Of a DNA stretch of 64,000 nt, positions 51,311-60,885 are shown one piece after another. The notes beneath the pieces are model-generated. The model saw nothing but the letters and a program-made list of their open reading frames with translations, was not told where the DNA came from and searched no databases. The position numbers and the translations under genes were made by a program. Origin of the DNA: Ensifer canadensis (GTDB lineage: Bacteria; Pseudomonadota; Alphaproteobacteria; Rhizobiales; Rhizobiaceae); assembly GCF_017488845.2 (NCBI RefSeq), contig NZ_CP083373.1, forward strand, positions 186,001 to 250,000, in the 5' to 3' direction. Position 1 is the stretch's first letter, and the number at the start of each line of letters is the position of its first letter.

Positions 51311-52468
51311 ATGCCGCCTGTCATTCACTTCAATCACGCGGGCGCAAGCATCCTTGCTCCGGAAACAGTCGAATTGATAGTGGCGCATCTCCGCCGCGAA
51401 GCGGAACTGGGTCCCATGGAAGCTGGGGCGGCCGTCGCGGACCGCTTGGAGGCTGGATATGCGAGGGCGGCCCGTCTCCTGGGGTGCGCGGCCACGGACG
51501 TCGCGTTCGGGACCGGTCACGGTCAGCTTTACGGCGACATCCTCGCTTCGGTGCCGCTCAAGGCGGGCGACCGCGTCCTGGTAAGCCGCCAGGAGTGGAT
51601 CGGCAACGTGCTTGCCCTGAAGCATGCGTGCCATGTTTCGGGCGCCTCAATGTCGGTGATGCCGTGGGATGAAACCACCGCGGTAGACGTCGAGGCGGTG
51701 GTGAGGTCTCTCGATCCCGACGTGAAGATAGTGGCGCTTACTTGGGTTGGTGCGAGTGGCGCTCTTATCAATCCCGCCGAGGCGCTCGGCAAGGCGTTAC
51801 GCCAAGCGAAATCGGGAGCCTTCTACATGATCGACGCCAGCCAGGCGATCGGACAACTTCCGGTCGATGTGTCGGAGATCGGGTGCGACGTCCTAGTCGC
51901 CTGCGGCCGGAAATTTCTGCGGGGGCCACGCGGAACGGCTCTCGCCTATATCTCGCCCAGGCTCGCGGTGTCGATGGTTCCGAGGCGCGTGGACGACCGC
52001 TCCGCCAAGCTCGACGTCGGGCGCGCGGCCATCCACCAGAGTGCTCAAGCTGTGGAAACCGCCGAGTTCGCCGTGGCATTGCGCCTGGGGTTGATCGACT
52101 CGCTCGAGCGAGCCCTGAGCCTGAATGCGTTCGACACCCGGGTGAAGCTCAACGCACTCGCCACGGAGCTCCGCAACAGGCTCACGGATGTGCCCGGCGT
52201 AAACATTCTCGACCTCGGCCGCGACAAGGCCGCGTTCGTGACTTTCGCCGTCGAAGGCATTCCATGCCAGCGGGTGAAGGAGCTTCTCGCAGCCCGCGGG
52301 ATCACGATCGGAAAGAACGGCGTCGGATACACGCCGTTCGACATGGACATCAGAGGCATCACGGAAATCCTGCGAGCCTCGGTCCATTTTGGCAACACTG
52401 ACACAGACATCGAAAAGTTAGTCCAGGCCGTGCGCGAGATCGCCGCGGAAGCGGCCGAGGCCGCGTGA
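51311..52468 (+). CDS. Class V aminotransferase-like PLP enzyme
   Basis: A 385-residue fold-type I PLP protein. The start MPPVIHFNHAGASILAPETV at 51311 follows GGAGAG. FYMIDASQAIGQLPVDVSEI gives the Asp that contacts the pyridine ring; CGRKFLRGPRGTALAYIS has the PLP-binding Lys at about 201. The family includes cysteine desulfurases, isopenicillin-N epimerases and EgtE-like lyases. NHAGAS at the N-terminus is shared with lyase or epimerase members. Overlaps the next gene's possible GTG start (GTGA). Confidence 0.85.
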   Translation: MPPVIHFNHAGASILAPETVELIVAHLRREAELGPMEAGAAVADRLEAGYARAARLLGCAATDVAFGTGHGQLYGDILASVPLKAGDRVLVSRQEWIGNVLALKHACHVSGASMSVMPWDETTAVDVEAVVRSLDPDVKIVALTWVGASGALINPAEALGKALRQAKSGAFYMIDASQAIGQLPVDVSEIGCDVLVACGRKFLRGPRGTALAYISPRLAVSMVPRRVDDRSAKLDVGRAAIHQSAQAVETAEFAVALRLGLIDSLERALSLNAFDTRVKLNALATELRNRLTDVPGVNILDLGRDKAAFVTFAVEGIPCQRVKELLAARGITIGKNGVGYTPFDMDIRGITEILRASVHFGNTDTDIEKLVQAVREIAAEAAEAA

Positions 52469-52488
52469 CGGAAGAGGGAATTGGACAG

Positions 52489-53277
52489 ATGAGCACAGCA
52501 AACGTGAAGAAGACCGCACTGGTACTGGGCGGCAGCAAAGGACTGGGTTTCGGCGTAGCTGAAGCCTTGGCTGACAAAGGGGTCGACGTGGCGCTTGTGG
52601 GCCGCGACGAAGCGACTCTACGCGCGGCCGAGGCAAAGCTCGAAGGAAAGCCCGGCGTGGCGATGTCCTTCTCTTGCGACCTGTTGGAGAAGAAGGGCGT
52701 GTCCGAACTCCTAGGCTGGGTCGATCGGCATATGGGGCACGTCGACATACTGCTTCTCAACGGAGGTGGCCCTCCGCCGTTTCCGGCTTCGAAGTTCGAG
52801 GAGGAGATCTGGCTTCAGCAGTTCGGTGCGATGTTCCTCAACCAGGTGAGGATTGCGTCACACTTTCTGCCGGGCATGAGGGCTCGGAAGTTCGGCCGCA
52901 TCGTGGCGGTGTCTTCCACGAGCGTCAAGGAGCCTATCTCTGGGCTGACTGCTTCCAACGCGTTGCGTTCGGCTCTCGCTGGTTGGGCGAAGACGCTGTC
53001 GCTGGAAGTGGCCGCCGATGGGGTCACCGTGAACGTGGTCCTTCCAGGAAGGTTCGCCACGGAGCGCACCGTGTATTTCGACACTATGGACGCGGCTGAC
53101 CGCGGTGTTGATCCGTCCGTGATCGCCGGGGAAAGCCAAGCCGAGATACCGATCGGCCGTTACGGGACACACGAGGAATTCGGGGCCGTCGTGGCGTTCC
53201 TCGCAAGCGACGAGGCTCGCTATGTCACGGGGGTGGCGATGCCCGTGGACGGCGGCCTTAGCAGATCGATGCTGTAG
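52489..53277 (+). CDS. SDR-family oxidoreductase lacking the usual catalytic Tyr
   Basis: A 262-residue short-chain dehydrogenase from the ATG at 52489 (a GTG at 52465 overlaps the previous stop). ALVLGGSKGLGFGVAEALAD is the NAD(P)-binding glycine motif; ILLLNGGGPPPF replaces NNAG. The catalytic region reads RIVAVSSTSVKEPISGLTAS and NALRSALAGWAKTLSLE, with Ser but no YxxxK. This SSxS-type subgroup is known among putative 3-oxoacyl reductases. It ends with YVTGVAMPVDGGLSRSML. Reaction unknown; cotranscribed with the aminotransferase. Confidence 0.85.
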   Translation: MSTANVKKTALVLGGSKGLGFGVAEALADKGVDVALVGRDEATLRAAEAKLEGKPGVAMSFSCDLLEKKGVSELLGWVDRHMGHVDILLLNGGGPPPFPASKFEEEIWLQQFGAMFLNQVRIASHFLPGMRARKFGRIVAVSSTSVKEPISGLTASNALRSALAGWAKTLSLEVAADGVTVNVVLPGRFATERTVYFDTMDAADRGVDPSVIAGESQAEIPIGRYGTHEEFGAVVAFLASDEARYVTGVAMPVDGGLSRSML

Positions 53278-53293
53278 CTGGAAGGTGCGGGAG

Positions 53294-54219
53294 ATGGAAC
53301 TCGAAGATCTTAGGACGAAGTACTCCGGTGCTACTGGCGGCGCGATTCATGATCCGGCGTTGAAGGCGGTCGCGGACGGTCTTTTTACGGGCGATCGCAG
53401 AAGATGGCCCTTTGAGGGCGTTCGGACGTTCCTCGACGCGCCCTATGTTGAGGACGCCGCCAAAGCGCTTTTCTCCGGTCAGACGATATCGGGCATCGAC
53501 GTAGCACTCGTCGGCGTCCCCATGGATCTCGGGGTCACGAACAGGGCCGGCTCGCGCCTGGGTCCCAAGGCGGTTCGGCAGGTCGAGATCGGGTGCTCAA
53601 GGCGGCCCCGTCAACCGTGCTGAAAGTTGCCGACATCGGCGACGTCCCGATGAGGAGCAGGTTCGACCTGGAAGGCTGCCACGCCGACATCGAGGAGTTT
53701 TTCGGTTCACTTGCCGCAAGCGACGTGGTGCCGCTTGCGGTGGGCGGTGACCATTCCATCAGCTACTCCATCCTCAAGGGCTTGGCTCGCAAGCATGGCC
53801 CGATGGGAATGTTGCACATAGATGCCCACTGCGACACCGCGGGCATCTACGAAGGTGCCAAGTTCCACCACGGCGGCCCCTTCCGGCTCGCAGTACTGGA
53901 CGGCGTCCTGGATCCCAAGCGGACGATCCAGATCGGCATCCGTGGTGGCGGCGATTACCTTTGGGAGTTCTCCTACGACTCCGGAATGACCGTCATCCAT
54001 GCCGAGGAGGTCCAGCAAATGGGCGTGGAGGCGGTGATTAAAGCGGCTATCAAGGTAATTTCGGGCGGCCCCACCTATGTCAACTTCGACGTCGACAGCC
54101 TTGATCCCGCGTTCACGCCGGGCACCGGCACCCCGGAAGTAGGTGGCCTTGAGCCACGCGAGGTGCTCGCAATCCTCGCTCACGCAGATCCTCGCCAAGT
54201 GCGGCTGCAACGGCTTTGA
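53294..54219 (+). pseudogene. Agmatinase/arginase-family ureohydrolase, frameshifted and truncated
   Basis: The first frame, from MELEDLRTKYSGATGGAIHD to GSRLGPKAVRQVE, is broken near 53590. The second frame carries VPLAVGGDHSISYSILKGLA, MLHIDAHCDTAG and NFDVDSLDPAFTPGTGTP, all metal-ligand motifs of ureohydrolases. It stops at 54219 soon after GGLEPREVLAIL, without the usual last 50 residues. The enzyme would have hydrolysed a guanidino compound to urea and an amine. It was the last gene of the LysR cluster. Confidence 0.85.
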
Positions 54220-54319
54220 GCATTTCTAGCAATTGAGCGCGGATCGCTGTCATTTGCTCATGAGCGCTGGCACCGGGAGGGGAAGAGCACGGCAACAGCG
54301 CTGGAGATGCTGGCGATAT

Positions 54320-54538
54320 CTAGTCGGCCTGTGAGCGCGTCGCTGCAAGTCGTGGTTCATCGATTTCTGTCCCAAGCGCCCGACACTCGATGCCGTACCC
54401 TAAGTTTCCACGGCTCGCCTTGGGCACATAGCCCGAGGCGGGCAATTTCGCACAGGAGCGCCACTGTCCCCAAGCCCGAATGAGGGTAATCTCGCCAAAG
54501 AGTGTTGGCTGTATCGACAACGCATAATAGCGCGCCAT
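54320..54538 (-). pseudogene. WGR-domain protein with internal deletion
   Basis: MARYYALSIQPTLFGEITLI, then RAWGQW, matches the start of small WGR-domain proteins. The middle of the domain is missing and the sequence resumes with GYVPKASRGN, the usual end. A stop follows at 54320. About 40 residues seem to be deleted. Full-length relatives are stand-alone nucleic-acid-binding proteins of unknown role. Confidence 0.6.
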
Positions 54539-54702
54539 GTTTCGACCTGGATCTATCCGTTGAAAGTAGAGGCTGGGGAACAGTGCTGGGTCATGGACAC
54601 AGCATTGCGTGCCGGAGATTCTGCGTCCAATCAGAATTTTGAATCGGTTGGGGCGAACCGATTCACATTGCTGATGGAAGCCTGACTTCGTACGCTAAGC
54701 GG

Positions 54703-55146
54703 TTAGCGCCCGGGCGCATCCATCCAGACCTTGCTCAGCAAGCGTCGAAGTTCGGCACGTTCTTGCGCGTCTAGCCGTTCCAGCATCCGGTCCTCGTGCT
54801 CGTTCAGGCGATGCAGCCAATCGGCAGCTGCTTCCCTGCCGGCCTGTGTCGGAAATAACCGTTGGACGCGCTGGTCGGACGCCTCCGCCTCGCGGGTGAA
54901 CAGCCCCTTCGCCTCAAGATCTGTGAGGAACTGTACGATGTTGGCGCGTTGCATGCCGAGGATGCGGCAAATCTCGGCCGAGGTCAGACCAGGCTTTTCG
55001 ACCATGCACAACAGCACACTGAGGCTGATTGGGCGGGCATCCACCTGGGCCAGTGCTTCCACTGCTCCGTTAAGGTCAAAGACAGATGCGCGACGGAGGT
55101 GATAGCCGACCAAGTTGAGCAAGGCGCTCTTTTCATTGTCATTCAT
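54703..55146 (-). CDS. MarR-family regulator of the hydroxycinnamate genes
   Basis: A 147-residue MarR protein: PISLSVLLCMVEKPGLTSAE, then ICRILGMQRANIVQFLTDLE and KGLFTREAEASDQRVQRLFP, is the winged helix with the DxRxxxLxxT wing. MarR members (FerR, HcaR, FerC) repress ferulate operons and are released by feruloyl-CoA or p-coumaroyl-CoA. It is divergent from the dehydrogenase gene, with a symmetrical AT-rich operator in the 113-base spacer. Confidence 0.9.
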   Translation of the reverse strand: MNDNEKSALLNLVGYHLRRASVFDLNGAVEALAQVDARPISLSVLLCMVEKPGLTSAEICRILGMQRANIVQFLTDLEAKGLFTREAEASDQRVQRLFPTQAGREAAADWLHRLNEHEDRMLERLDAQERAELRRLLSKVWMDAPGR

Positions 55147-55168
55147 TTGCCGTCAGACACCTTTCTAA

Positions 55169-55197
55169 AAAAAACCGCTATGCAAGATAGCAATCTT
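55169..55197. promoter_or_regulatory. Operator between marR and the ferulate operon
   Basis: CGCTATGCAAGATAGCAATC at 55176-55195, continuing TT. Read on the other strand it gives AAGATTGCTATCTT, then GCATAGCG and a T-rich run. AAGATTGCTAT...ATAGCG recurs at 59266-59300 before the MFS transporter gene. Probable MarR site. Confidence 0.7.
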
Positions 55198-55259
55198 CGC
55201 GCTAGTTTCCGTTCGAGCGATATGCCCAACGATTTGGGCAGCATTTTTGGAGGACTGTC

Positions 55260-56705
55260 GTGAGCATTGTCAATCTTCGCATCGCGGGGGCGGAGCGGGC
55301 AGCGAGCCGCACGTTTCGCAGATATAACCCGGTGACGGGCGCACTTGCCAGCGAGGCTGCCGCCGCCAGCGTCGAAGACGCTCGTGCAGCCGCGCAAGCG
55401 GCGGCCGATGCATTCCCTGCATGGGCTGCCCTTGGTCCTAACGCCCGTCGCGCGGTACTGCTTAAGGCCGCCGACGCGATCTCAGCGAAGGGTGACGCCT
55501 TCGTCACCGCAATGGCTTCCGAGATAGGCGCAACCGAAGGCTGGGCGCGGTTCAACGTGATGCTCGCCGCATCGATGCTGCGCGAGGCTGCGGCCCTGAC
55601 CACGCAGGTCTCGGGCGAGGTGATCCCTTCGGACAAACCGGGCTGCCTTTCGATGGGCATCCGCGAACCCGCGGGCGTATGTCTCGGCATCGCGCCCTGG
55701 AACGCGCCTGTTATCCTTGGGGTGCGCGCGCTTGCCACACCTCTCGCCTGCGGTAATGCCGTGGTGTTCAAGGCGTCCGAAATCTGCCCTCGCACGCACG
55801 CGCTAATCGTTGAGGCGCTGGAGGAAGGCGGCCTTCCGCCGGGACTTGTCAGCCTCGTGACCAACGCCCCCGAGGATGCGGCCGAGATCGTCGGAGCGCT
55901 GATCGACCACCCGGCGATCCGACGCATCAATTTCACTGGGTCAACCAAGGTGGGCCGGATCATTGCGGAACGCGCTGGGAGGCAGCTGAAGCCCTGCCTG
56001 CTGGAACTGGGGGGCAAGGCTCCGCTTCTGGTGCTGAAGGACGCCAATATCGACGAGGCGGTCAAAGCGGCAATCTTCGGAGCCTTCTTCAATCAAGGTC
56101 AGATCTGCATGTCCACCGAACGCATCATCGTCGTGGGCGAAGTTGCCGATGCTTTCGTGCAGAAATTCACCGCCCGCGCCGCGCAGCTGAAGTCGGGCGA
56201 TCCGGCACAGGGCAAGGCTCCTCTGGGTGCGGTCGTGGACGCGCATACGGTGACGAAGGTCCAGTCGTTGATCGAGGACGCGCAATCGAAAGGAGCCATC
56301 GTGACCAGCGCCGGCACGGCTGAGGGCGTTCTAATGCCCGCGCAGGTCGTGGACCGCGTCACCTCGGAGATGCGGATCTATGCCGAGGAGAGCTTCGGTC
56401 CCGTAGTCGCCATACTGCGCGCAAAGGATGAAGAAGACGCCGTACGGCTTGCCAATGACAGCGAGTACGGGCTGTCGGCGGCAGTATTTACCCGCGACAT
56501 CTCGCGCGGGATCGCGGTGGCGCGGCAGATACGGTCCGGCATTTGCCACGTCAACGGACCCACTGTGCATGACGAGGCCCAAATGCCCTTCGGTGGCACC
56601 GGTGCGTCGGGCTACGGTCGCTTCGGTGGCCGCGCCGGCATAGCAGAATTCACCGAACTGCGCTGGATCACGATCGAGACCCAGCCCGGACATTTCCCGA
56701 TTTGA
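55260..56705 (+). CDS. vdh: Vanillin-type aromatic aldehyde dehydrogenase
   Basis: A 481-residue aldehyde dehydrogenase. LLELGGKAPLLVLKDANIDE holds the catalytic Glu, FFNQGQICMSTERIIV the catalytic Cys at about 283. GVCLGIAPWNAPVILGVRAL and INFTGSTKVGRIIAE are the NAD-binding elements. The sequence type is that of salicylaldehyde/vanillin dehydrogenases. In this cluster it should oxidise vanillin (or 4-hydroxybenzaldehyde) to vanillate (4-hydroxybenzoate). Starts with GTG/ATG at 55260 (GTGAGC). Confidence 0.9.
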   Translation: MSIVNLRIAGAERAASRTFRRYNPVTGALASEAAAASVEDARAAAQAAADAFPAWAALGPNARRAVLLKAADAISAKGDAFVTAMASEIGATEGWARFNVMLAASMLREAAALTTQVSGEVIPSDKPGCLSMGIREPAGVCLGIAPWNAPVILGVRALATPLACGNAVVFKASEICPRTHALIVEALEEGGLPPGLVSLVTNAPEDAAEIVGALIDHPAIRRINFTGSTKVGRIIAERAGRQLKPCLLELGGKAPLLVLKDANIDEAVKAAIFGAFFNQGQICMSTERIIVVGEVADAFVQKFTARAAQLKSGDPAQGKAPLGAVVDAHTVTKVQSLIEDAQSKGAIVTSAGTAEGVLMPAQVVDRVTSEMRIYAEESFGPVVAILRAKDEEDAVRLANDSEYGLSAAVFTRDISRGIAVARQIRSGICHVNGPTVHDEAQMPFGGTGASGYGRFGGRAGIAEFTELRWITIETQPGHFPI

Positions 56706-56717
56706 AAGGACAAACAC

Positions 56718-57548
56718 ATGGCAAACGACATTGATACTGTGACTTGGGATATCGCGGACGGAATCGCCTGGCTGCGCTTCAACCGCCCCGACAAGCGCAA
56801 CGCCATGTCGCCCACGCTGAATCGTGCGATGATGGAGGCGCTGGACGAGCTGGAATTCCGCGACGACGTCGGCGTGCTGGTGCTGACCGGCGAAGGTTCC
56901 GCCTGGACCGCGGGCATGGACCTGAAGGAATACTTCCGCGAGACCGAGGCCGAGGGTCTTGCCGGCACCCGCAAAGCGCAGCGCGAAAGCTATGGGTGGT
57001 GGCGGCGGCTGCGCTGGTACCAGAAGCCGACCATCGCCATGGTCAACGGCTGGTGCTTCGGCGGCGGTTACGGACCGCTCTTCGCCTGCGACCTGGCCTT
57101 TGCGGCCGACGAGGCGAAGTTCGGCCTTTCCGAGATCAACTGGGGCATTTTGCCCGGCGGCGGGGCGACGAAAGTTGCGGTGGAGCTGCTGCCTTTCCGC
57201 AAGGCGATGTATCATTCAATGACCGGCGAGCCGATCGACGGGAAGACCGCTGCCGATTGGGGCCTTGTGAACGAGAGCCTGCCCTTGAAAGAGTTGAAGG
57301 CCCGCGTGACGGAGGTCGCAAGGGTGCTTCGGGAAAAGAATCCCGTCGCGCTGAAGGCCACCAAGGACGCTGTCCGTCGCGTCGGCCCGATGAGCTATGA
57401 CGACGCCGAGGACTACCTCGTCCGTGCGCAAGAGGCCGCGAACTCCTATGATGCTGAGGGGCGGAAGGAGGGAATCCGTCAGTTCATCGACGAGAAAAGC
57501 TACAAGCCCGGCCTCGGCGCTTACGACACGTCACGCAAGGCAGGCTGA
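56718..57548 (+). CDS. ech: Feruloyl-CoA hydratase-lyase (hydroxycinnamoyl-CoA)
   Basis: A 276-residue crotonase-family enzyme. AWLRFNRPDKRNAMSPTLNR, then GSAWTAGMDLKEYFRETEAE (oxyanion hole) and VNGWCFGGGYGPLFACDLAF, then FGLSEINWGILPGGGATKVA. The WxxGMDLKEYF and WWRRLRWYQKPTIAMVNG segments are characteristic of hydroxycinnamoyl-CoA hydratase-lyases. It converts feruloyl-CoA to vanillin plus acetyl-CoA. Lies 12 bases after vdh. Confidence 0.95.
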   Translation: MANDIDTVTWDIADGIAWLRFNRPDKRNAMSPTLNRAMMEALDELEFRDDVGVLVLTGEGSAWTAGMDLKEYFRETEAEGLAGTRKAQRESYGWWRRLRWYQKPTIAMVNGWCFGGGYGPLFACDLAFAADEAKFGLSEINWGILPGGGATKVAVELLPFRKAMYHSMTGEPIDGKTAADWGLVNESLPLKELKARVTEVARVLREKNPVALKATKDAVRRVGPMSYDDAEDYLVRAQEAANSYDAEGRKEGIRQFIDEKSYKPGLGAYDTSRKAG

Positions 57549-57569
57549 CGATCTCAGGGAGGAGATGTG

Positions 57570-59012
57570 ATGCTGGACTTTACGACCCCCGACCCGGTGG
57601 CGCTTCACGCGCGCCTCCGGCCCGATGCTCTTGCGTGTCTCGACCTCGCTACGGGCAAGAAATGGACCTACGCGGCGTTGGATGCTGACATTGAGCGCGC
57701 CGTAGTGGTACTGCGGGCCAAGGGAGTGACGGAAGGCGACCGCGTGGCTGTATTAGCTCGTAACTCGGGCTGGCAGGTAGTGATGCAGCAAGCGTTAATC
57801 CGCATGGGCGGTATTTTCGTTCCCCTGAACTGGAGGCTTTCCGAACCCGAGATCGATATCCTTTTGGCCGATTGCGCCCCGAGGCATTTGTATCGTGACC
57901 TGACGGACTTTGCTGAAGCTGTTGAACTGGCCGTGCCGGGTTCCCGTTGCACGCCTCGTTCGCAGTCCGAAACCTGCACGATCCTCTATACTTCCGGCAC
58001 CTCCGGCACCCCCAAGGGTGCGATGCTGAGCGCGAGCTGCCTCCTGGCCACCGCTGTCAATTTCGGCGTGCTAGGCGAAGTGGACAGCAACAGCGTCTTC
58101 CTTTGCGACACGCCGATTTTCCACGTCATCGGCTTGGTAACACAGATCTGGCCCGCGCTCCTGCGCGGCGGGACATGCTTGATCTCACCCGGGTTCGATC
58201 CTGAACTGACAAATACGCGGCTGGCCGATCCGGCGTTGCGTGTCACACATTACTTCTGTGTCCCTCAAATGGCCGAGGGGCTACGCCACGCGAGGAATTT
58301 TGCGCCGGATCGATGGGCGCTGAAAGCCCTGTTCACCGGCGGCGCGCCGAATCCGGCGGCGCATATCCACTGGTGGTTGGACCGCGGCGTACCAATGGTC
58401 GACGGCTACGGCATGACGGAATGCGGCACGATCCTGGGAATGCCTCTCTCGGCCCGGATCGTGCGCGAAAAGGCCGGCGCGGTCGGCCTGCCCGGCCCTC
58501 TTACTCGCGTACGGTTAGTTGACGAAGAGGGGCGGGAGGTGCCTCAGGGAACCGAGGGCGAGGTGCTGGTGCACGGCCCGAACGTGATTAGGGGTTACTG
58601 GAACCGGGAGGACAGCGCGCTCGGCGCGGATGGTTGGTTGCGAACGGGCGATGTCGGCCGCGCAGATACTGATGGCTACATCACTATCGTAGACCGGCGA
58701 AAGGACATGTTCATCTCAGGTGGCGAGAACGTCTATCCGGTTGAGGTCGAATCCGTGATGGCCGCCCATCCAGCCATACGCGAGGTCGCTGTTATCGGCG
58801 TGCCCGACTCGCGCTGGGGCGAGGTTGGCCGTGCCTTCGTGGTGCTCGTGCCTGGTCAGGCGATTTCGGAGAACGAGCTGGCCCAGCATTGCGAGGCCTC
58901 TCTCGCGCGCTATAAGATCCCGAAAACCTTCGTAACCGTCGATGCCTTGCCGCGCACCGCCTCTGGCAAGGTCATGAAGCACATCCTGCGCGACGAATTC
59001 CTCACAGCGTGA
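57570..59012 (+). CDS. fcs: Feruloyl-CoA synthetase (AMP-forming)
   Basis: A 480-residue acyl-CoA synthetase of the ANL superfamily. ILYTSGTSGTPKGAMLSA at about 137-154 is the P-loop, VDGYGMTECGTILGM motif A5, WLRTGDVGRADTDGYITIVD and RRKDMFISGGENVYPVEVES the hinge, and RTASGKVMKH the catalytic Lys. It activates ferulate or related acids with CoA. The gene is 22 bases after ech; vdh-ech-fcs form one operon. Confidence 0.93.
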   Translation: MLDFTTPDPVALHARLRPDALACLDLATGKKWTYAALDADIERAVVVLRAKGVTEGDRVAVLARNSGWQVVMQQALIRMGGIFVPLNWRLSEPEIDILLADCAPRHLYRDLTDFAEAVELAVPGSRCTPRSQSETCTILYTSGTSGTPKGAMLSASCLLATAVNFGVLGEVDSNSVFLCDTPIFHVIGLVTQIWPALLRGGTCLISPGFDPELTNTRLADPALRVTHYFCVPQMAEGLRHARNFAPDRWALKALFTGGAPNPAAHIHWWLDRGVPMVDGYGMTECGTILGMPLSARIVREKAGAVGLPGPLTRVRLVDEEGREVPQGTEGEVLVHGPNVIRGYWNREDSALGADGWLRTGDVGRADTDGYITIVDRRKDMFISGGENVYPVEVESVMAAHPAIREVAVIGVPDSRWGEVGRAFVVLVPGQAISENELAQHCEASLARYKIPKTFVTVDALPRTASGKVMKHILRDEFLTA

Positions 59013-59400
59013 ACGAAACGCCGACTGCTGGCGACGCTCTGTGCCCTGCCCACTCTGTCCGGCAGGGTGCCGAGAGTTCTGCCGCCGATGTCGACCCGGC
59101 GCATATCCGACCATTCCGTGCATGCGGTCGAAATCGTGACCCCGTTCAACGAGCAATTAGTACATCCGGGCCTGCATTTGACGGGCTGGATAGCGACGTG
59201 GGCGAACGTTCTTCAGACCGTTCCCGATACCCTGGCACGGTGACCCACCGCTGCGCGACAACCGCAAGATTGCTATTTTATATCGCTATTTTACATAGCG
59301 TTTTTTCTTGACATAACACATGCCCTGACGACATCTTCCTCGAACGGAAGTCGCAGGAGGAGACGCGCCTTCCACTCACCATTTTGATTTTGGAGGATCG
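59013..59400. promoter_or_regulatory. Upstream region of the MFS transporter with operator
   Basis: No gene. At 59266-59300 the run AAGATTGCTATTTTATATCG, then CTATTTTACATAGCG, repeats the motif found before vdh. A TTGACA hexamer follows at 59309-59314. An RBS GGAGG lies just before the ATG at 59401. Confidence 0.6.
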
Positions 59401-60591
59401 ATGGGAATCGGAACATCAGGTGCCGGCAATAGCCGGGCCATACTCATATGCTTCGCCGCGGCCCTTGTCGAAGGTTTCGACATCCAGGTCGCCGGCATCG
59501 CGGCGCCGCGCCTCGGCCCGGCGCTCGGTCTGTCGCCAGCCCAGATGGGGATGTTTTTCTCGTCTGCAACGTTCGGGCTGATCTTCGGCGCATTGGCAGG
59601 CGGATGGCTTTCCGACAGGCATGGACGGCGGGCAGGACTTGCAATCTCGCTTGCCGTCTTTGGATTGTTTTCCATCGGAACGGCGTTAGCGGGGAATTAC
59701 GAGACTCTGCTGGTGATGCGGTTCATGACGGGCGTAGGGCTGGGCGGGGCCCTCCCAAATCTCGTGGCCATCGCATCGGAGTCGGCACCAGCGGAGCGCC
59801 GTGGCCGCGCCGTCGCGCTCATGTATGCGGGCATTCCTTTGGGTGGCGCCGTGGTCAGCCTGATCTCCATCGCCGGGCTGGGCGATGGTTGGCGAGTGCT
59901 GTTTGTGATCGGCGGTCTCCTTCCCTTGATGATCGTGCCTCTGGTCATGAACCTGCCCGATCTGCGCATGGCACCCAAAGGGCGCGATGTGAGAGGGCTT
60001 GGAACAGTTCTTGGCAGCGGCAACCTCGTGCCGACGGTATTGCTCTGGGCTGGTTTCTTCTTTTCGCTACTGGTGCTTTATCTCCTGCTCAATTGGCTTC
60101 CGGCGCTTATGGTCTCGCGCGGCTTCGGGCGGGCGGAAGCGGGGATGGTCCAACTTGCCTTTAATCTGGCTGGGGCGGCTGGCAGCCTTCTAGGGGGCGT
60201 GGCGCTCGATGCTCGGAACCGATCCTTTTGGGTTGCCGGTTCCTTTGGCGGACTGGTTGTTGCGCTTGCGCTTTTGGCCGTGGCACCGGCGAATATCTTC
60301 GTGACGCTCGTGGTAGGGGCGATACTTGGCGCAGCGATCATCTCGGTGCAAGCAGTGCTCTACGGCATCGCACCGCAATGCTATCCGGCAGAGGTGCGCG
60401 GTCAGGGCGTCGGCCTTGCCGTCGCGGTGGGGCGCTTCGGATCGGTGGCAGGACCGCTGCTTGCAGGAGCACTCGTTGCCGCGGGTCAGAGCGCCTCCGA
60501 AGTGCTGACGGGCATCTTGCCCATTGCAGTTCTCGGCGGCATTGCGACCTGGCTTTTGACCCGCCGCAGGCGCGCGACGTCAACCTCGTGA
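59401..60591 (+). CDS. MFS aromatic-acid transporter (AAHS type)
   Basis: A 396-residue 12-helix MFS protein. ALVEGFDIQVAGIAAPRLGP in helix 1 is the DxE/FDxQ motif of aromatic acid:H+ symporters; GGWLSDRHGRRAGLAISLAV is loop 2-3 (GxLaDRxGRR). PQCYPAEVRGQGVGLAVAVG is loop 10-11. PcaK/VanK-like proteins take up 4-hydroxybenzoate, vanillate or hydroxycinnamates. Context and the shared operator motif point to ferulate or coumarate uptake. Confidence 0.9.
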   Translation: MGIGTSGAGNSRAILICFAAALVEGFDIQVAGIAAPRLGPALGLSPAQMGMFFSSATFGLIFGALAGGWLSDRHGRRAGLAISLAVFGLFSIGTALAGNYETLLVMRFMTGVGLGGALPNLVAIASESAPAERRGRAVALMYAGIPLGGAVVSLISIAGLGDGWRVLFVIGGLLPLMIVPLVMNLPDLRMAPKGRDVRGLGTVLGSGNLVPTVLLWAGFFFSLLVLYLLLNWLPALMVSRGFGRAEAGMVQLAFNLAGAAGSLLGGVALDARNRSFWVAGSFGGLVVALALLAVAPANIFVTLVVGAILGAAIISVQAVLYGIAPQCYPAEVRGQGVGLAVAVGRFGSVAGPLLAGALVAAGQSASEVLTGILPIAVLGGIATWLLTRRRRATSTS

Positions 60592-60885
60592 AAAGGTGGG
60601 CGCCTGGCGCGCCCGCCTTTCCCACCTTGTTGTCATGCCTGCAACACTGGCAGCTATTCAGTTCGTTCCCCTGTCCTGTCGGTTCATATGCCGTCAGGGG
60701 GCGCCGAAATGGCTGCACAGGTGACGACCATCCGCAATTTTGGAGAGCGGATTTATCAGCGCCGCGTTTCAGCTGGTCGAACGCAAATTCCATGGACGGT
60801 GCAATTGGCAAGCGTCTGCGATTTCGAAGGAACAGTCGAGCGGACATGTGTTCACGTTCGACGCAACAGACAAATGGGAGGAAAA

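Noticed and set aside
51742..52401. Arginine-rich open frame inside the aminotransferase gene
   Set aside because: Shadow of the real frame in GC-rich DNA; no family-like sequence.
56744..57400. Long Arg/Gly-rich frame inside ech
   Set aside because: Overlaps the well-conserved hydratase-lyase in another frame; composition typical of a shadow.
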